A DNA stretch of 37,756 nt from SZUA-287 sp036397975 (GTDB taxonomy: Bacteria > Bacteroidota > Ignavibacteria > UBA10030 > UBA6906), in the NCBI GenBank assembly GCA_036397975.1, contig DASWHW010000204.1:1-37756 (forward strand), written 5' to 3'. Shown here one piece after another: positions 8,333 through 16,415 of the stretch. The notes beneath the pieces were generated by a model. That model made no database searches. It worked only from the letters and a program-made list of their open reading frames with translations, and was not told where the DNA came from. The stretch's first letter is position 1, and every line of letters starts with the position of its first letter. A program made the position numbers and the translations under genes.

Positions 8333-10225
8333 TTATTCCTCCAATGTCATCAGATCCTTCGGCTCCTGGCCAAGGGCACGTGCTTTCAGAACCCGCCGCA
8401 TGATCTTCCCACTGCGAGTTTTCGGAAGTGAGTCTACGATCTCGATATGCTCAGGCTTGGCGATAGGACCCATTTCTTTCCCGACGTGTGCACGGAGTTC
8501 TTCAACCAGCTCCGTACTTTTCACAGCTCCAGCAACGAGAATGACATAGGCGTGGATGGCGTTTCCCTTTATATCATGTGGTAAACCAATCGCTGCGGCC
8601 TCGGCAACAGCGGGGTGACTCACCAGAGCACTCTCGATTTCTGCAGTGCCGAGACGATATCCTGAAACCTTGATCACGTCATCAACGCGACCGATCACCC
8701 AGTAGTAACCGTCTTCATCCCGCTTTGCAGAATCTCCTGTGAGATACATTCCCGGAAATTTACTCCAGTACTGTTGCACGTACCGATCCGGATCGTTATA
8801 CAGCGTTCGCAACATCGATGGCCAGGGAGTCTTGATGACCAGGAAGCCTTCTTCGTTCGGTCCCACCGGTTTCCCTTCTTCGTTGAGAATATCCATGATC
8901 ACGCCCGGGAACGGTCTGGTTCCTGAACCCGGCTTGAGTGGAACGCAGGGCATGGGAGTAATCATGAACGCTCCGGTCTCTGTTTGCCACCATGTATCCA
9001 TAACCGGGCATCGATCCTTCCCAATAACCCGATGATACCACTTCCAGGCCTCCGGGTTGATAGGCTCCCCAACAGTTCCGAGGATTCTGAGCGAAGAGAG
9101 GTCGTGCCTGTTCGGCCATGCCTCACCGAACCGCATCAACCCTCTGATCGCGGTCGGGGCAGTGTAGAAAATGTTGATGCCATACTTCTCGATCATCTGC
9201 CACCAACGATTCGGATACGGGAAGTTCGGAGCGCCTTCATATATGAAAGAGGTCGTCCCGGTGAGCAAAGGACCGTAGACAATGTAGCTGTGTCCGGTAA
9301 TCCAACCAGGGTCCGCCGCACACCAAAACCTATCCTCCTCGTGAATATCGAAGACGTACTTCAGCGTCGTATACGTTCCGACCATGTACCCGCCATGGGT
9401 GTGAACGATCGCCTTGGGCTTTCCGGTGGTACCGGAGGTATAAAGAATGAACAACAGGTCTTCGGCATCAACCTCCTCCACCGGACAATCATTGTTCGCA
9501 ATCGGTAATGCCATCAGTTCATGATACCAGAGATCACGCCCTGGTTCCATCTTCACCTCGGCTCCCGTTCTCTTCACCACAAGAACGCTTTCCACGGTTG
9601 CGGCACGCTGTAGTGCCTGGTCCGCGATTCCCTTTAGTGCAACAAGTTTTCCTCGTTGGAATGCGCCATCCGCAACGATCAGCACTTTCGATTGGCTATC
9701 GTCTATTCTTTCCGCAAGAGCTTCAACAGTGAACCCACCATAGACCACCGAGTGGATCGCTCCAATGCGGGCACAGGCTAACATCGCGATCATCAGTTCC
9801 GGAATACGACCCATATAGAGCGTTACCCGATCCCCTTTCCGAACACCCAAGCTTTTCAGGACGTTTGCAAATTTCTTGGTCTCACGAAGAAGGGCGAAGT
9901 ATGAGAACGACCGAAAGTCCCCATTTTCGCCTTCCCAAAGAAGCGCGAGCTTATTCCGGTGTGCAGTCGACACATGCCGATCCAGGCAATTGTACACGAT
10001 GTTGGTCTTGGCGCCGACAAACCACTTGAAAAATGGTTTGTTTGAATCGTCCAAAACTTTTGTCCACGGCTTGAACCAGTGGAGTTCTTTCGCCTCTTTT
10101 GCCCAGTATCCCTCCAGATCCTTTTCCGCACTCGATGCCATCGCATCCCAATCTTTGACGAGGGCTTTGCTGATTGTTTCTTTGGATGGGTGGTATACTT
10201 CTCCGGTAAGTTTCTTTGCAGTCAT
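8333..10225 (-). CDS. acs: Acetyl-CoA synthetase, AMP-forming
   Basis: The 630-residue protein is a full-length Acs. It contains the AMP-binding P-loop YTSGTTGKPKAIVHTHGG, the acetate/ATP-site segment DTWWQTETGAFM, the hinge and adenylate region TGDSAKRDEDGYYWVIGRVDDVIKVSGYR, and the C-terminal PKTRSGKIMRR motif. Lysine 607 in that motif matches the catalytic lysine that protein acetyltransferases modify in other bacteria. The enzyme activates acetate to acetyl-CoA through acetyl-AMP. GAAGGTGA precedes the ATG. The gene stands alone with its own terminator. Confidence 0.98.
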   Translation of the reverse strand: MTAKKLTGEVYHPSKETISKALVKDWDAMASSAEKDLEGYWAKEAKELHWFKPWTKVLDDSNKPFFKWFVGAKTNIVYNCLDRHVSTAHRNKLALLWEGENGDFRSFSYFALLRETKKFANVLKSLGVRKGDRVTLYMGRIPELMIAMLACARIGAIHSVVYGGFTVEALAERIDDSQSKVLIVADGAFQRGKLVALKGIADQALQRAATVESVLVVKRTGAEVKMEPGRDLWYHELMALPIANNDCPVEEVDAEDLLFILYTSGTTGKPKAIVHTHGGYMVGTYTTLKYVFDIHEEDRFWCAADPGWITGHSYIVYGPLLTGTTSFIYEGAPNFPYPNRWWQMIEKYGINIFYTAPTAIRGLMRFGEAWPNRHDLSSLRILGTVGEPINPEAWKWYHRVIGKDRCPVMDTWWQTETGAFMITPMPCVPLKPGSGTRPFPGVIMDILNEEGKPVGPNEEGFLVIKTPWPSMLRTLYNDPDRYVQQYWSKFPGMYLTGDSAKRDEDGYYWVIGRVDDVIKVSGYRLGTAEIESALVSHPAVAEAAAIGLPHDIKGNAIHAYVILVAGAVKSTELVEELRAHVGKEMGPIAKPEHIEIVDSLPKTRSGKIMRRVLKARALGQEPKDLMTLEE

Positions 10226-10402
10226 GAATCACCTTCATGGTTATGGAGTATCTAAAGAAAGGGATCGGCGAATTGGTGGATGGCGCCTGAGGCAAACGTT
10301 CCGCGTCCGTTCGTCATAATATTCAAAACACTCAAGCGAAAAGCAACTGCCGGATGCGTTCAGAGACTTGCAGTTTTCCAATCTGAGGGGTATCTTCCCC
10401 CC

Positions 10403-10588
10403 ATGGAGATCGAGTGCACATTTGTTTGCGCGTACTGTCTTCAAGTAAACACCGTGATGGTGGACGGATCTGCTGAGCGCCATCAGGAGTACATTGAAGA
10501 TTGCCAGGTATGTTGTCGCCCGAACCGGCTGACTATCGATGTCGATAGGTTCGTCGAGAGCGCGGAGATCGATGCCGAGCCGGCGTGA
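10403..10588 (+). CDS. CPXCG-motif cysteine-rich protein (zinc-binding, unknown role)
   Basis: Starting at the ATG at 10403 gives a 61-residue protein. Four cysteines form two knuckles: C9 and C12 (CAYC), and C34 and C37 within IEDCQVCCRP. The DCQVCCRP segment and overall length match the small Cys_rich_CPXG family. An upstream in-frame start at 10280 would add an arginine- and proline-rich stretch that the family lacks, so the shorter form is preferred. GAGGGG lies about 12 bases upstream, a long spacing. It is convergent with the following gene and divergent from acs. The function of the family is unknown to me. Confidence 0.85.
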   Translation: MEIECTFVCAYCLQVNTVMVDGSAERHQEYIEDCQVCCRPNRLTIDVDRFVESAEIDAEPA

Positions 10589-10591
10589 AGG

Positions 10592-11899
10592 TTACGACTT
10601 CGGTAGTGCGAAACTTTCCCTCTTCCCCTCGATTTGAAACATGAGATCGAAGAGCATGTGATCGTATTGTAGTTCGATGACTGCTCTGTTGAACTGATCG
10701 AATCTTGAGGGTGGGACTTCGTACGAAGCTTTCAGAATAAGTTTCCAGTCCTCAGACGTTCCACTCGTCAAACCTATCATCTTATCAATATCCGATCTAT
10801 CCGCAATATTGTCGAGAGTCTTATGAACATTCTCGGCAATCTTTTTTTCCTTCTGCAAGATCTTTTCCAGCGATTTGATGTCGATTGTTTTTGCCGGCGG
10901 TAGCCTCCCATGGCTGACTCGTTCGCGCTCACGACTTCTGCCGCTCGCAGCAGACTTATCAGCAAACAACTGCGCAATCCGCGCATCCAGCACTAAGAGG
11001 TCCAATGTCAACCACTCAGTCGCTGCGATTTCATCGGCTGCCTTTTCGATCGCGTCCCAGCTGCGATCCAGCCGGTGAAGAATCTCGCTGCGACTCAGAC
11101 CGATCGTTGCAAACTCAAAAGGGAGAATAGCTCCATGGATGCGCAACTCGTTGAGAATATTCTGGTGAACTCCCCGGAGTTGCAGACCCTCTTGTTTCCC
11201 CAGCAGCAGAACGCCGGTTTTGCTGATCGCCATTTGAGCCGGGAGGAACGTGCTCATGTAAAGACGCAGGCCGTGGTAATCGAAAGCAAAGGCGAATGTC
11301 TGCTGATCAATTCCTTTTTCTTCGAGCATAAAAGGATGGGGGGAGGGTTCTTCTCCTTCAGGTATGCGGCAAACCGCGTGGAGATACACATGATCCGACT
11401 CACTGAGGCTGTAAGGGATCTTCGGATGACGCTGACGCGCTTTTACATCTATCGACTCCCCTCGTGTTGTTGCCTGTCCTATTGGCTTGCGATCACCCTC
11501 TTCATCATGGAAGTCGTCTTGTTCGTCGAGTTTCTTGTTGAGACGATCCAGGATTGTGTTCGCGGTGCTGGGACTGCTTTTCTCCTCTGACTTCGACCGA
11601 CCAGGTGTTTGTCTCGCATCCACCACCGGCTCCGCAGTCGCCTGTTCAACTCGTTTTTGATCGGTGGAAAGAACTCGAAGTTGCGTCGCCTGCTGGTCGT
11701 CATTATCATCGATGCCAAGCTCGTCAATTCGTCGCTTCAGCACACCTTCGAAGTCATCAAGAAGCATGGTCATCAATTCATCGACAGGAATGGAAACCAT
11801 TTCGCCAAGCATTGTCTTTATTTTCTCGCGGCGGGAAAGATGCTCAATCAATTCCTCAAAGAGGAGAGTCGCATAGCGTTCTTTAGAACGTTCCTTCAT
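10592..11899 (-). CDS. Distant GvpL/GvpF-like protein with long N-terminal extension
   Basis: The 435-residue reading from the ATG at 11899 has three parts. Residues 1-65 are helical and charged, 66-160 are low-complexity and acidic, and 165-435 look like the GvpL/GvpF gas-vesicle fold. That part has a YLHAVCRIPEG opening, a HQNILNELRIHGAILPFEF block near residue 245, a helix ending in ATEWLTLDLLVLD, and a C-terminal WKLILKASYEVPPSRFDQFNRAV block with the spacing of GvpF. The usual GPWPPY ending is replaced by EGKRESF. No other gas-vesicle gene is present. A longer reading from 11974 begins with a cysteine-rich stretch that looks untranslated. The family call is by pattern only; no signal peptide or membrane helix is seen. 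Confidence 0.6.
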   Translation of the reverse strand: MKERSKERYATLLFEELIEHLSRREKIKTMLGEMVSIPVDELMTMLLDDFEGVLKRRIDELGIDDNDDQQATQLRVLSTDQKRVEQATAEPVVDARQTPGRSKSEEKSSPSTANTILDRLNKKLDEQDDFHDEEGDRKPIGQATTRGESIDVKARQRHPKIPYSLSESDHVYLHAVCRIPEGEEPSPHPFMLEEKGIDQQTFAFAFDYHGLRLYMSTFLPAQMAISKTGVLLLGKQEGLQLRGVHQNILNELRIHGAILPFEFATIGLSRSEILHRLDRSWDAIEKAADEIAATEWLTLDLLVLDARIAQLFADKSAASGRSRERERVSHGRLPPAKTIDIKSLEKILQKEKKIAENVHKTLDNIADRSDIDKMIGLTSGTSEDWKLILKASYEVPPSRFDQFNRAVIELQYDHMLFDLMFQIEGKRESFALPKS

Positions 11900-12097
11900 A
11901 TCACAATGAACCAACGGTGTCTGGGGACATGAGTTGACCAAAGATAGACATTGGTCGCGAGAACAGCAATACACTCAAAGGATCGAAGAACGATTACTCC
12001 ACATCGGGGAGAGGTGAGAAATGTGTAAGAAAATGACCTTCTTATATGAAGAACATGAATCTCCTTCGGGGAATCCTTCCAAAAGTCATCGAGAATA

Positions 12098-13282
12098 TTA
12101 TGGGCTAGAAGTCAGCGAATATATTTTCCCATCGACGTGAGAACAGATATACAATTCGCCGTTCTTGTCTGAACCAAATGACGAGATCGCAAGGCGAGTG
12201 TCCAACAAGACCTCGGCAGAGGCGGGGTTGATGCCGTCATAGCTGAGTGCCCACACCCTTCCGCTACAGTAGTCTCCGAGAATATACTTGGCTTGCAACG
12301 ACGGCGATCCGCTTCCTCGATAGACATATCCGCCGGTGATAGAACATCCATCGGATGAGCTGTGCCTGTACTCCCACACGGGAAGAGTCAGGCCCGATAA
12401 AGAACAGTTTGAGGAAGGATTATAGCAGTGCATCCCCTCTGTGATCCGCCAGCCATAGTTCATTCCCGATTCAATAATATCCACTTCTTCCCAGACGTCT
12501 TGACCTACATCTGCTGCCCACAATCTCCCTGTCATGGAGTCGAAACTTATCCGCCATGGGTTCCGGAGACCATAGGCATAGATTTCTTCAGAGTACAAAG
12601 AATCGTTTTGGTAGAATGGATTTGTTGAAGGAATTGCATAGTTCCGACCACCGGAAGTTGCGTTGACATCGATGCGAAGGATTTTCCCAAGAAGCGCTCT
12701 TTTATTCTGGGCATTGTTTTGAGGATCGCCACCAGAACCGCCGTCACCTGTGGCAATATAAAGGAACCCATCGGGACCGAAGGTGACTTGCCCTCCATTG
12801 TGGTTCGCATACGGTTGATCGAATTCGATAATGCGAAGTTCTGTTGAGGCATCGGCACTATCCGGGTTTGTCATCGAAACACGAAACCGGGAGACAATGG
12901 TGCGCCGGGGGTTTTCTGCCGTATAGTTTACGAAAAAATATCCATTGGTCGAATATTGTGGGTGAAATGCCAGACCCAATAATCCCTGCTCGCCACCGTC
13001 CAGCACGCGACCAGAGATATCAAGGAATATTTTACCACTTGGAACAGAAGCTGTTGTCGGAGTAACGTAAATTGTTCCGGGTTGGCTGACAATAAAGACT
13101 CGATTGGTTCCGTCGCCAGCATGTTGCAAATCTACCGGACGCGTTACAGTCAATCCTCCAAACGCAATTTGCAATGCCGGGGGTAATTGACCGTTGCCAT
13201 TCGTGCTTTCGGAATTACCTTCGCATGCTAATGGCAGAACCACCCCGAAAAGCAAGTACGTGATCAAACTAGATACCTTCAT
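12098..13282 (-). CDS. PQQ-type sugar (glucose/sorbosone) dehydrogenase, lipoprotein
   Basis: The ATG at 13282 gives 394 residues starting with a lipoprotein signal; the lipobox VLPLAC puts the acylated cysteine at C20. GGGGA lies upstream at a good distance, whereas a longer reading from 13429 has no such support. The mature part is the six-bladed propeller of the soluble sugar dehydrogenase family: DGTNRVFIVSQPG, GGEQGLLGLAFHP, NHNGGQVTFGPDGFLYIATGDGG, AYGLRNPWRISFD, and YILGDYCSGRVW near the end. Members oxidise sugars or aldehydes with bound PQQ and calcium; many relatives have no known substrate. No PQQ-synthesis genes are in the window. It should be anchored in the periplasm or on the outer membrane. 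Confidence 0.88.
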   Translation of the reverse strand: MKVSSLITYLLFGVVLPLACEGNSESTNGNGQLPPALQIAFGGLTVTRPVDLQHAGDGTNRVFIVSQPGTIYVTPTTASVPSGKIFLDISGRVLDGGEQGLLGLAFHPQYSTNGYFFVNYTAENPRRTIVSRFRVSMTNPDSADASTELRIIEFDQPYANHNGGQVTFGPDGFLYIATGDGGSGGDPQNNAQNKRALLGKILRIDVNATSGGRNYAIPSTNPFYQNDSLYSEEIYAYGLRNPWRISFDSMTGRLWAADVGQDVWEEVDIIESGMNYGWRITEGMHCYNPSSNCSLSGLTLPVWEYRHSSSDGCSITGGYVYRGSGSPSLQAKYILGDYCSGRVWALSYDGINPASAEVLLDTRLAISSFGSDKNGELYICSHVDGKIYSLTSSP

Positions 13283-13454
13283 CAGGATTTCCCCACTGTA
13301 TATCTGTAGTACGTCAAACATAGCACCTTGTCGGGAAAGATGAAAGCCATCCAAGAGGCTATAGTTGTCAGTTTTTTCAGGATACTCGTCGTCGCAACGA
13401 GGGCAGTCAAGAAACATTCTCAACGGCACAGTACAATCGACGGAGATGAAGTAA

Positions 13455-13706
13455 CTTGGGACTCCACTCCACCTCCAGTTTGCCGTTGGAAAGCGTATAT
13501 TGCAGGAAGAAGCACAAAACCAATTGATTTTGGACGAAGGAAAATCGTGGGTTCAGTTACTGTCTGTTCAATACTCAACCACTTACGCTGATTCTGCCAC
13601 CCAACAGAGGATTCATCAAATACTGGAAAGGTGCGATTTGGCGGTTGCAGCGATTCAAAAAATCAACTATATTCCCCACCACAGTATTACCTCACATCCT
13701 CGGTAA
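13455..13706 (+). other. Open frame without a good start, possible gene remnant
   Basis: The interval 13283-13716 has no convincing gene. Within it a plus-strand frame stays open from just after a TAA at 13452 to a TAA ending at 13706. Its second half reads like natural protein, with SWVQLLSVQYSTTY followed by QQRIHQILERCDLAV, but the only start is a TTG at 13500 with no ribosome site. It may be the tail of a decayed gene or chance. The rest of the interval should hold the upstream signals of the two flanking genes; I could not pick out a clear promoter. Confidence 0.25.
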
Positions 13707-13716
13707 CCGTCGCCCT

Positions 13717-14154
13717 ATGAAACAGATCGCCTTCATCCTCTTCTTTTTTCTCTTCACCAATAGTGTCAATGCGCTGGAAAACCCCTCTGATGGAGACTCG
13801 CTGATAGTGTCCGGTAAGACCGTAGTTATTTTTGGACCCTCAAAACCGGAGTATGAGGCGCTCGTCAACGGGGGAGGGAAAGAAGTCGACTCGCTCCTGG
13901 ATGAATTCTATTACCAGGTATCCGTCACGATCCCACATCTGGAACAAAATGGGCTTACAACAAAATATTCAGCGAGTGACCATATTAAAGTGTTGCTCGA
14001 TAACAAAAAAGGTATCAACTTTGAGCGAAAGAAATTCGATTACATTATTGGTTTTATCCTTTCCGACGGGAAAAGCGAACCAGTAGTTGTCTCTGGAGTG
14101 ATCCCTCCCGACAGCTGGCTTATGAAAATCGTTGAATACTTCAATCTGAAGTAG
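13717..14154 (+). CDS. Secreted protein of unknown function
   Basis: The ATG at 13717 gives 145 residues beginning with a clear signal peptide (KQIAFILFFFLFTNSVNALE, cleavage probably after about residue 20). The mature part, about 125 residues, has an alternating strand and helix look: VSGKTVVIFGPSKPEYEAL, then a DSLLDEFYYQVS helix, then FDYIIGFILSDG and PVVVSGVIP. There are no cysteines in the mature part and no motif I recognise. The start is chosen because a longer reading from 13645 would bury the signal peptide. The ribosome site is weak. Confidence 0.7.
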   Translation: MKQIAFILFFFLFTNSVNALENPSDGDSLIVSGKTVVIFGPSKPEYEALVNGGGKEVDSLLDEFYYQVSVTIPHLEQNGLTTKYSASDHIKVLLDNKKGINFERKKFDYIIGFILSDGKSEPVVVSGVIPPDSWLMKIVEYFNLK

Positions 14155-14263
14155 GCGAGCTTATGAGTTAACCCCGATCCACCCTTTTCGCACACTCATA
14201 CTTCCCACATCCCGTCGGTCATCTTTTACATCTTTTCCTTCCTCCCAATCCCCCGATCAGAAC

Positions 14264-14677
14264 CTACCACGCTGAGAGAATCCCACCCATCAGGAGAAGG
14301 CAAACCAGGTTATAGGAAACGTTCAAGTAGTAAAGACCTGGCTGGCGAAATTCAAAAAACACCGAGGCGGCGTTGGTGGTTACAACAAATCCCAACCATG
14401 CCCAGAAACCAGCACTCATACCAGGGATAAAACCTTCCCGTCCCGTGAAGCTGTTCGCGTAGATAACAAAGTGTGCAAGGATATAAGCCATCACAAAGGC
14501 CGCAACGTAGGAACCACCGTACATACGTAAGGGGTCTGCACTCTTCTTTATCTCCTCTTCGGATTTACCGATCAGTCCCATCCACTTCTTACCAAAAAGA
14601 ACAGAGTACCAGAGAGAGCCAACGATCATTGGTACAAGCGAGGCAACAACAACTGCGACGATATTTACTTTTTCCAT
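14264..14677 (-). CDS. DUF1761-like small integral membrane protein
   Basis: A perfect GGAGG lies just before the ATG at 14677, giving 137 residues. The protein has four hydrophobic helices, starting with VNIVAVVVASLVPMIVGSLWYSVLFGKKW, whose LWYS-FGK-W pattern is typical of DUF1761. GFWAWLGFVVTTNAASVFFE and a final helix ending LLMGGILSAW complete it. The family is widespread and uncharacterised. A longer reading from 14752 is unlikely given the strong ribosome site. It lies upstream of no obvious partner. Confidence 0.85.
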   Translation of the reverse strand: MEKVNIVAVVVASLVPMIVGSLWYSVLFGKKWMGLIGKSEEEIKKSADPLRMYGGSYVAAFVMAYILAHFVIYANSFTGREGFIPGMSAGFWAWLGFVVTTNAASVFFEFRQPGLYYLNVSYNLVCLLLMGGILSAW

Positions 14678-14789
14678 ACTACCTCCATATGAAACCTGAC
14701 CAGGTGCTCTCGGCTGGTGATCAGGAGAGTGGCAAGATATCCGACCGCACAAAATCGTTGTAAACCAATATTGTTACAAAATGAAAGAA

Positions 14790-15230
14790 TCAACCACGAC
14801 GGCGCGCCTTTGTTTTCTTTTTCACGGATGCTCTCTTCTTCACCGGTTTTTTCTTCTTTGTTGTCGCAGCACTTTCGGAAGCCTTTACCATTCCGATCAC
14901 ATTCCCTTCCGGATCAGCAAACATTGCGAGTGTCACCATCCCGGGGATTTCCATCGGCGGCATCACGGTCCGGCCACCCAGGGATTCCGCACGGTCAAGG
15001 TACTTCTGCAAATCATCAACCTGGACGTAGAACGTAACGCTTGGGGAGGGATTGTTCGGGTCAGCTTGGCCGATCCCCCCCATTGCGCCTTCCTTACTAC
15101 CAGTATTAACCAGACCATAACGCATCGGGTTATTCGAGTCGATCTTCCAATCAAATAGATTGGAATAAAATTCCTGAACTCGTTGACTATCCCTCGCGTT
15201 GATCTCCCAATGGATTACAGACGCTCCCAT
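14790..15230 (-). CDS. VOC (glyoxalase/bleomycin-resistance) family protein with lysine-rich tail
   Basis: Residues 1-120 form a vicinal-oxygen-chelate domain: VIHWEINARDSQRVQEFYSNLFDW, then a strand with the TFYVQVDDLQKYLDRAESLGG motif, and MFADPEGNVIGMV. Proteins of this type bind a metal and catalyse varied reactions on small molecules or simply bind them; the substrate cannot be told from sequence. Residues 123-146 form an extremely basic tail of lysines and arginines spaced by small residues, as in histone-like tails, which is unusual for the family. GGAGAAC lies before the ATG. It is transcribed alone, as far as can be seen. Confidence 0.88.
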   Translation of the reverse strand: MGASVIHWEINARDSQRVQEFYSNLFDWKIDSNNPMRYGLVNTGSKEGAMGGIGQADPNNPSPSVTFYVQVDDLQKYLDRAESLGGRTVMPPMEIPGMVTLAMFADPEGNVIGMVKASESAATTKKKKPVKKRASVKKKTKARRRG

Positions 15231-15497
15231 ATCGTTCTCCTCTCTTCATTTTTATTATTGATTGAATTGAAACAAATCTTGTTTAGGATGCAGGTTTGAA
15301 AACAGAGCAAATCGATCAGGTCAAACGATACCTCCATGTTGAAGATTGGGAAAAGATAAACATTAGCGTCTGAAATCCAAACATGTGTCCTCCTCGCATT
15401 TTCATATTCCAGGACGTGAGCCAGTCCAGCGGCGTCCTTCACGTGATTGACACAGTTCTCCTTCCAAAGTAGTGCTCAATCTCCGACTCTATTTATC

Positions 15498-15528
15498 GCG
15501 GCCCGAGGGTCTTTCACTCTCGGCCCGC
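15498..15528. repeat. Strong inverted repeat in the 439-base gene-free interval
   Basis: Arms GCGGCCCGAG (15498-15507) and CTCGGCCCGC (15519-15528) pair with one central mismatch around an 11-base loop. No T-run follows on either strand, so it is not a standard terminator. It sits about 10 bases upstream of the predicted promoter for the thioredoxin-fold gene. The rest of 15231-15537 shows nothing I can identify. Confidence 0.6.
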
Positions 15529-15537
15529 TGCAGTTGT

Positions 15538-15566
15538 TTGAACGGGGAAGAACTTTTCGTTATTAT
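15538..15566 (+). promoter_or_regulatory. Predicted promoter of the secreted thioredoxin-fold gene
   Basis: TTGAAC (15538-15543) and TATTAT (15561-15566) are 17 bases apart on the plus strand. Transcription would begin near 15573, leaving a leader of about 97 bases before the ATG at 15670. Confidence 0.5.
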
Positions 15567-15669
15567 TAACCTGAAAACGAACTATTTGCATCCAGAGCGT
15601 GTTGTACGCCGAGAGAACTTTTCATCGCCATTTGAGGCTTTTATTTCAGAAACATAAGTAGGAGGTTAT

Positions 15670-16281
15670 ATGGGGAGTATCCATTTGCTCTTGGTCTCAG
15701 TCTTGTTGGCTGTTCCCGGTATCCTTGTTGCAGGGACGTCGCCACATGTTGACGAAGCAGCGCCTGATTTTTCTGTGCTGGACGTAAACGGAAAATCGGT
15801 ATCCCTCTCTTCGTTTCAGGGACAATATGTGGTCCTCGAGTGGGTAAATTACGACTGTCCGTTTATCCGCAAACATTATGGGAGCGGAAACATGCAGCGA
15901 CTCCAAAATGAATATACGGAAAAGGGAGTGATATGGCTTTCCATCTGCTCATCTGCTCCAGGAAAACAAGGGTACTTTGAGACCGCAGAGTTGAAAGAGC
16001 GAATGGAAAAGGAGGGTGCAGCACCAACGGCTTATTTGTTGGATTCCGACGGGAAAATAGGAAAGGTATACGATGCAAAGACCACCCCTCACATGTTTAT
16101 CATTAACCCCGAAGGGATACTGGTCTATGCTGGTGGAATCGATGACATCGCTTCCACGAACAAAGAGGATCTCGTAAAGGCCACAAATTACGTCTCCACA
16201 AATCTCGATGCCTTACTCGCTGGCAAGTCGAATCCCGTCAAAGGGTCCCGCCCTTATGGTTGTTCAGTGAAGTACAAATAA
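15670..16281 (+). CDS. Secreted thioredoxin-fold (AhpC/TSA-Redoxin) protein with single active-site cysteine
   Basis: AGGAGG lies directly before the ATG. The 203-residue protein has a signal peptide of about 21 residues and then a Redoxin domain: APDFSVLDVNGKSVSLSSFQGQYVVLEWVNYDCPF. The only cysteine at the active-site position is C63, in DCPFIRKHY, so it is not a CxxC thioredoxin. TTPHMFIINPEGILVYAGGIDD holds the cis-proline. A second cysteine, C199, lies four residues from the C-terminus (YGCSVKY) and could pair with C63 as in a two-cysteine peroxidase. This family is common in Bacteroidota and related phyla; the reaction is unproven. It has its own promoter and terminator. Confidence 0.87.
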   Translation: MGSIHLLLVSVLLAVPGILVAGTSPHVDEAAPDFSVLDVNGKSVSLSSFQGQYVVLEWVNYDCPFIRKHYGSGNMQRLQNEYTEKGVIWLSICSSAPGKQGYFETAELKERMEKEGAAPTAYLLDSDGKIGKVYDAKTTPHMFIINPEGILVYAGGIDDIASTNKEDLVKATNYVSTNLDALLAGKSNPVKGSRPYGCSVKYK

Positions 16282-16307
16282 ATCAGCGGGATTTTTCATA
16301 GGCGAGG

Positions 16308-16346
16308 AAAAGCCGGACACTCAGTTCGGCTTTTTCTGTTTTTTCC
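16308..16346 (+). terminator. Rho-independent terminator after the thioredoxin-fold gene
   Basis: Arms AAAAGCCGGA (16308-16317) and TTCGGCTTTT (16325-16334) form a ten-pair stem with one G-T pair, followed by a T-rich run with six consecutive Ts (16339-16344 region). It lies 27 bases after the stop codon. Confidence 0.85.
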
Positions 16347-16351
16347 CGTAC

Positions 16352-16380
16352 TTGATTGGGTACACTCGACTTCCTACATT
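16352..16380 (+). promoter_or_regulatory. Predicted promoter of the YhdH-like reductase gene
   Basis: TTGATT (16352-16357) and TACATT (16375-16380) are 17 bases apart, just beyond the terminator. A start near 16387 would give a leader of roughly 30 bases to the GTG at 16416. Confidence 0.4.
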
Positions 16381-16415
16381 GTGCGGAAGTTATACTCTCA
16401 TTCTTGGAGTCCTTC

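Noticed and set aside
11900..11974. Cysteine-rich N-terminal extension of the GvpL/F-like protein
   Set aside because: The start is a weak one and the stretch looks like untranslated leader; M at 11899 begins the charged helical region.
13283..13429. N-terminal extension of the sugar dehydrogenase with a CPRC motif
   Set aside because: The lipoprotein signal and ribosome site at 13282 mark the true start; the extension has no support.
15215..15442. 75-residue minus-strand frame before the VOC gene
   Set aside because: It overlaps the VOC start, has no family features or ribosome site, and looks random.
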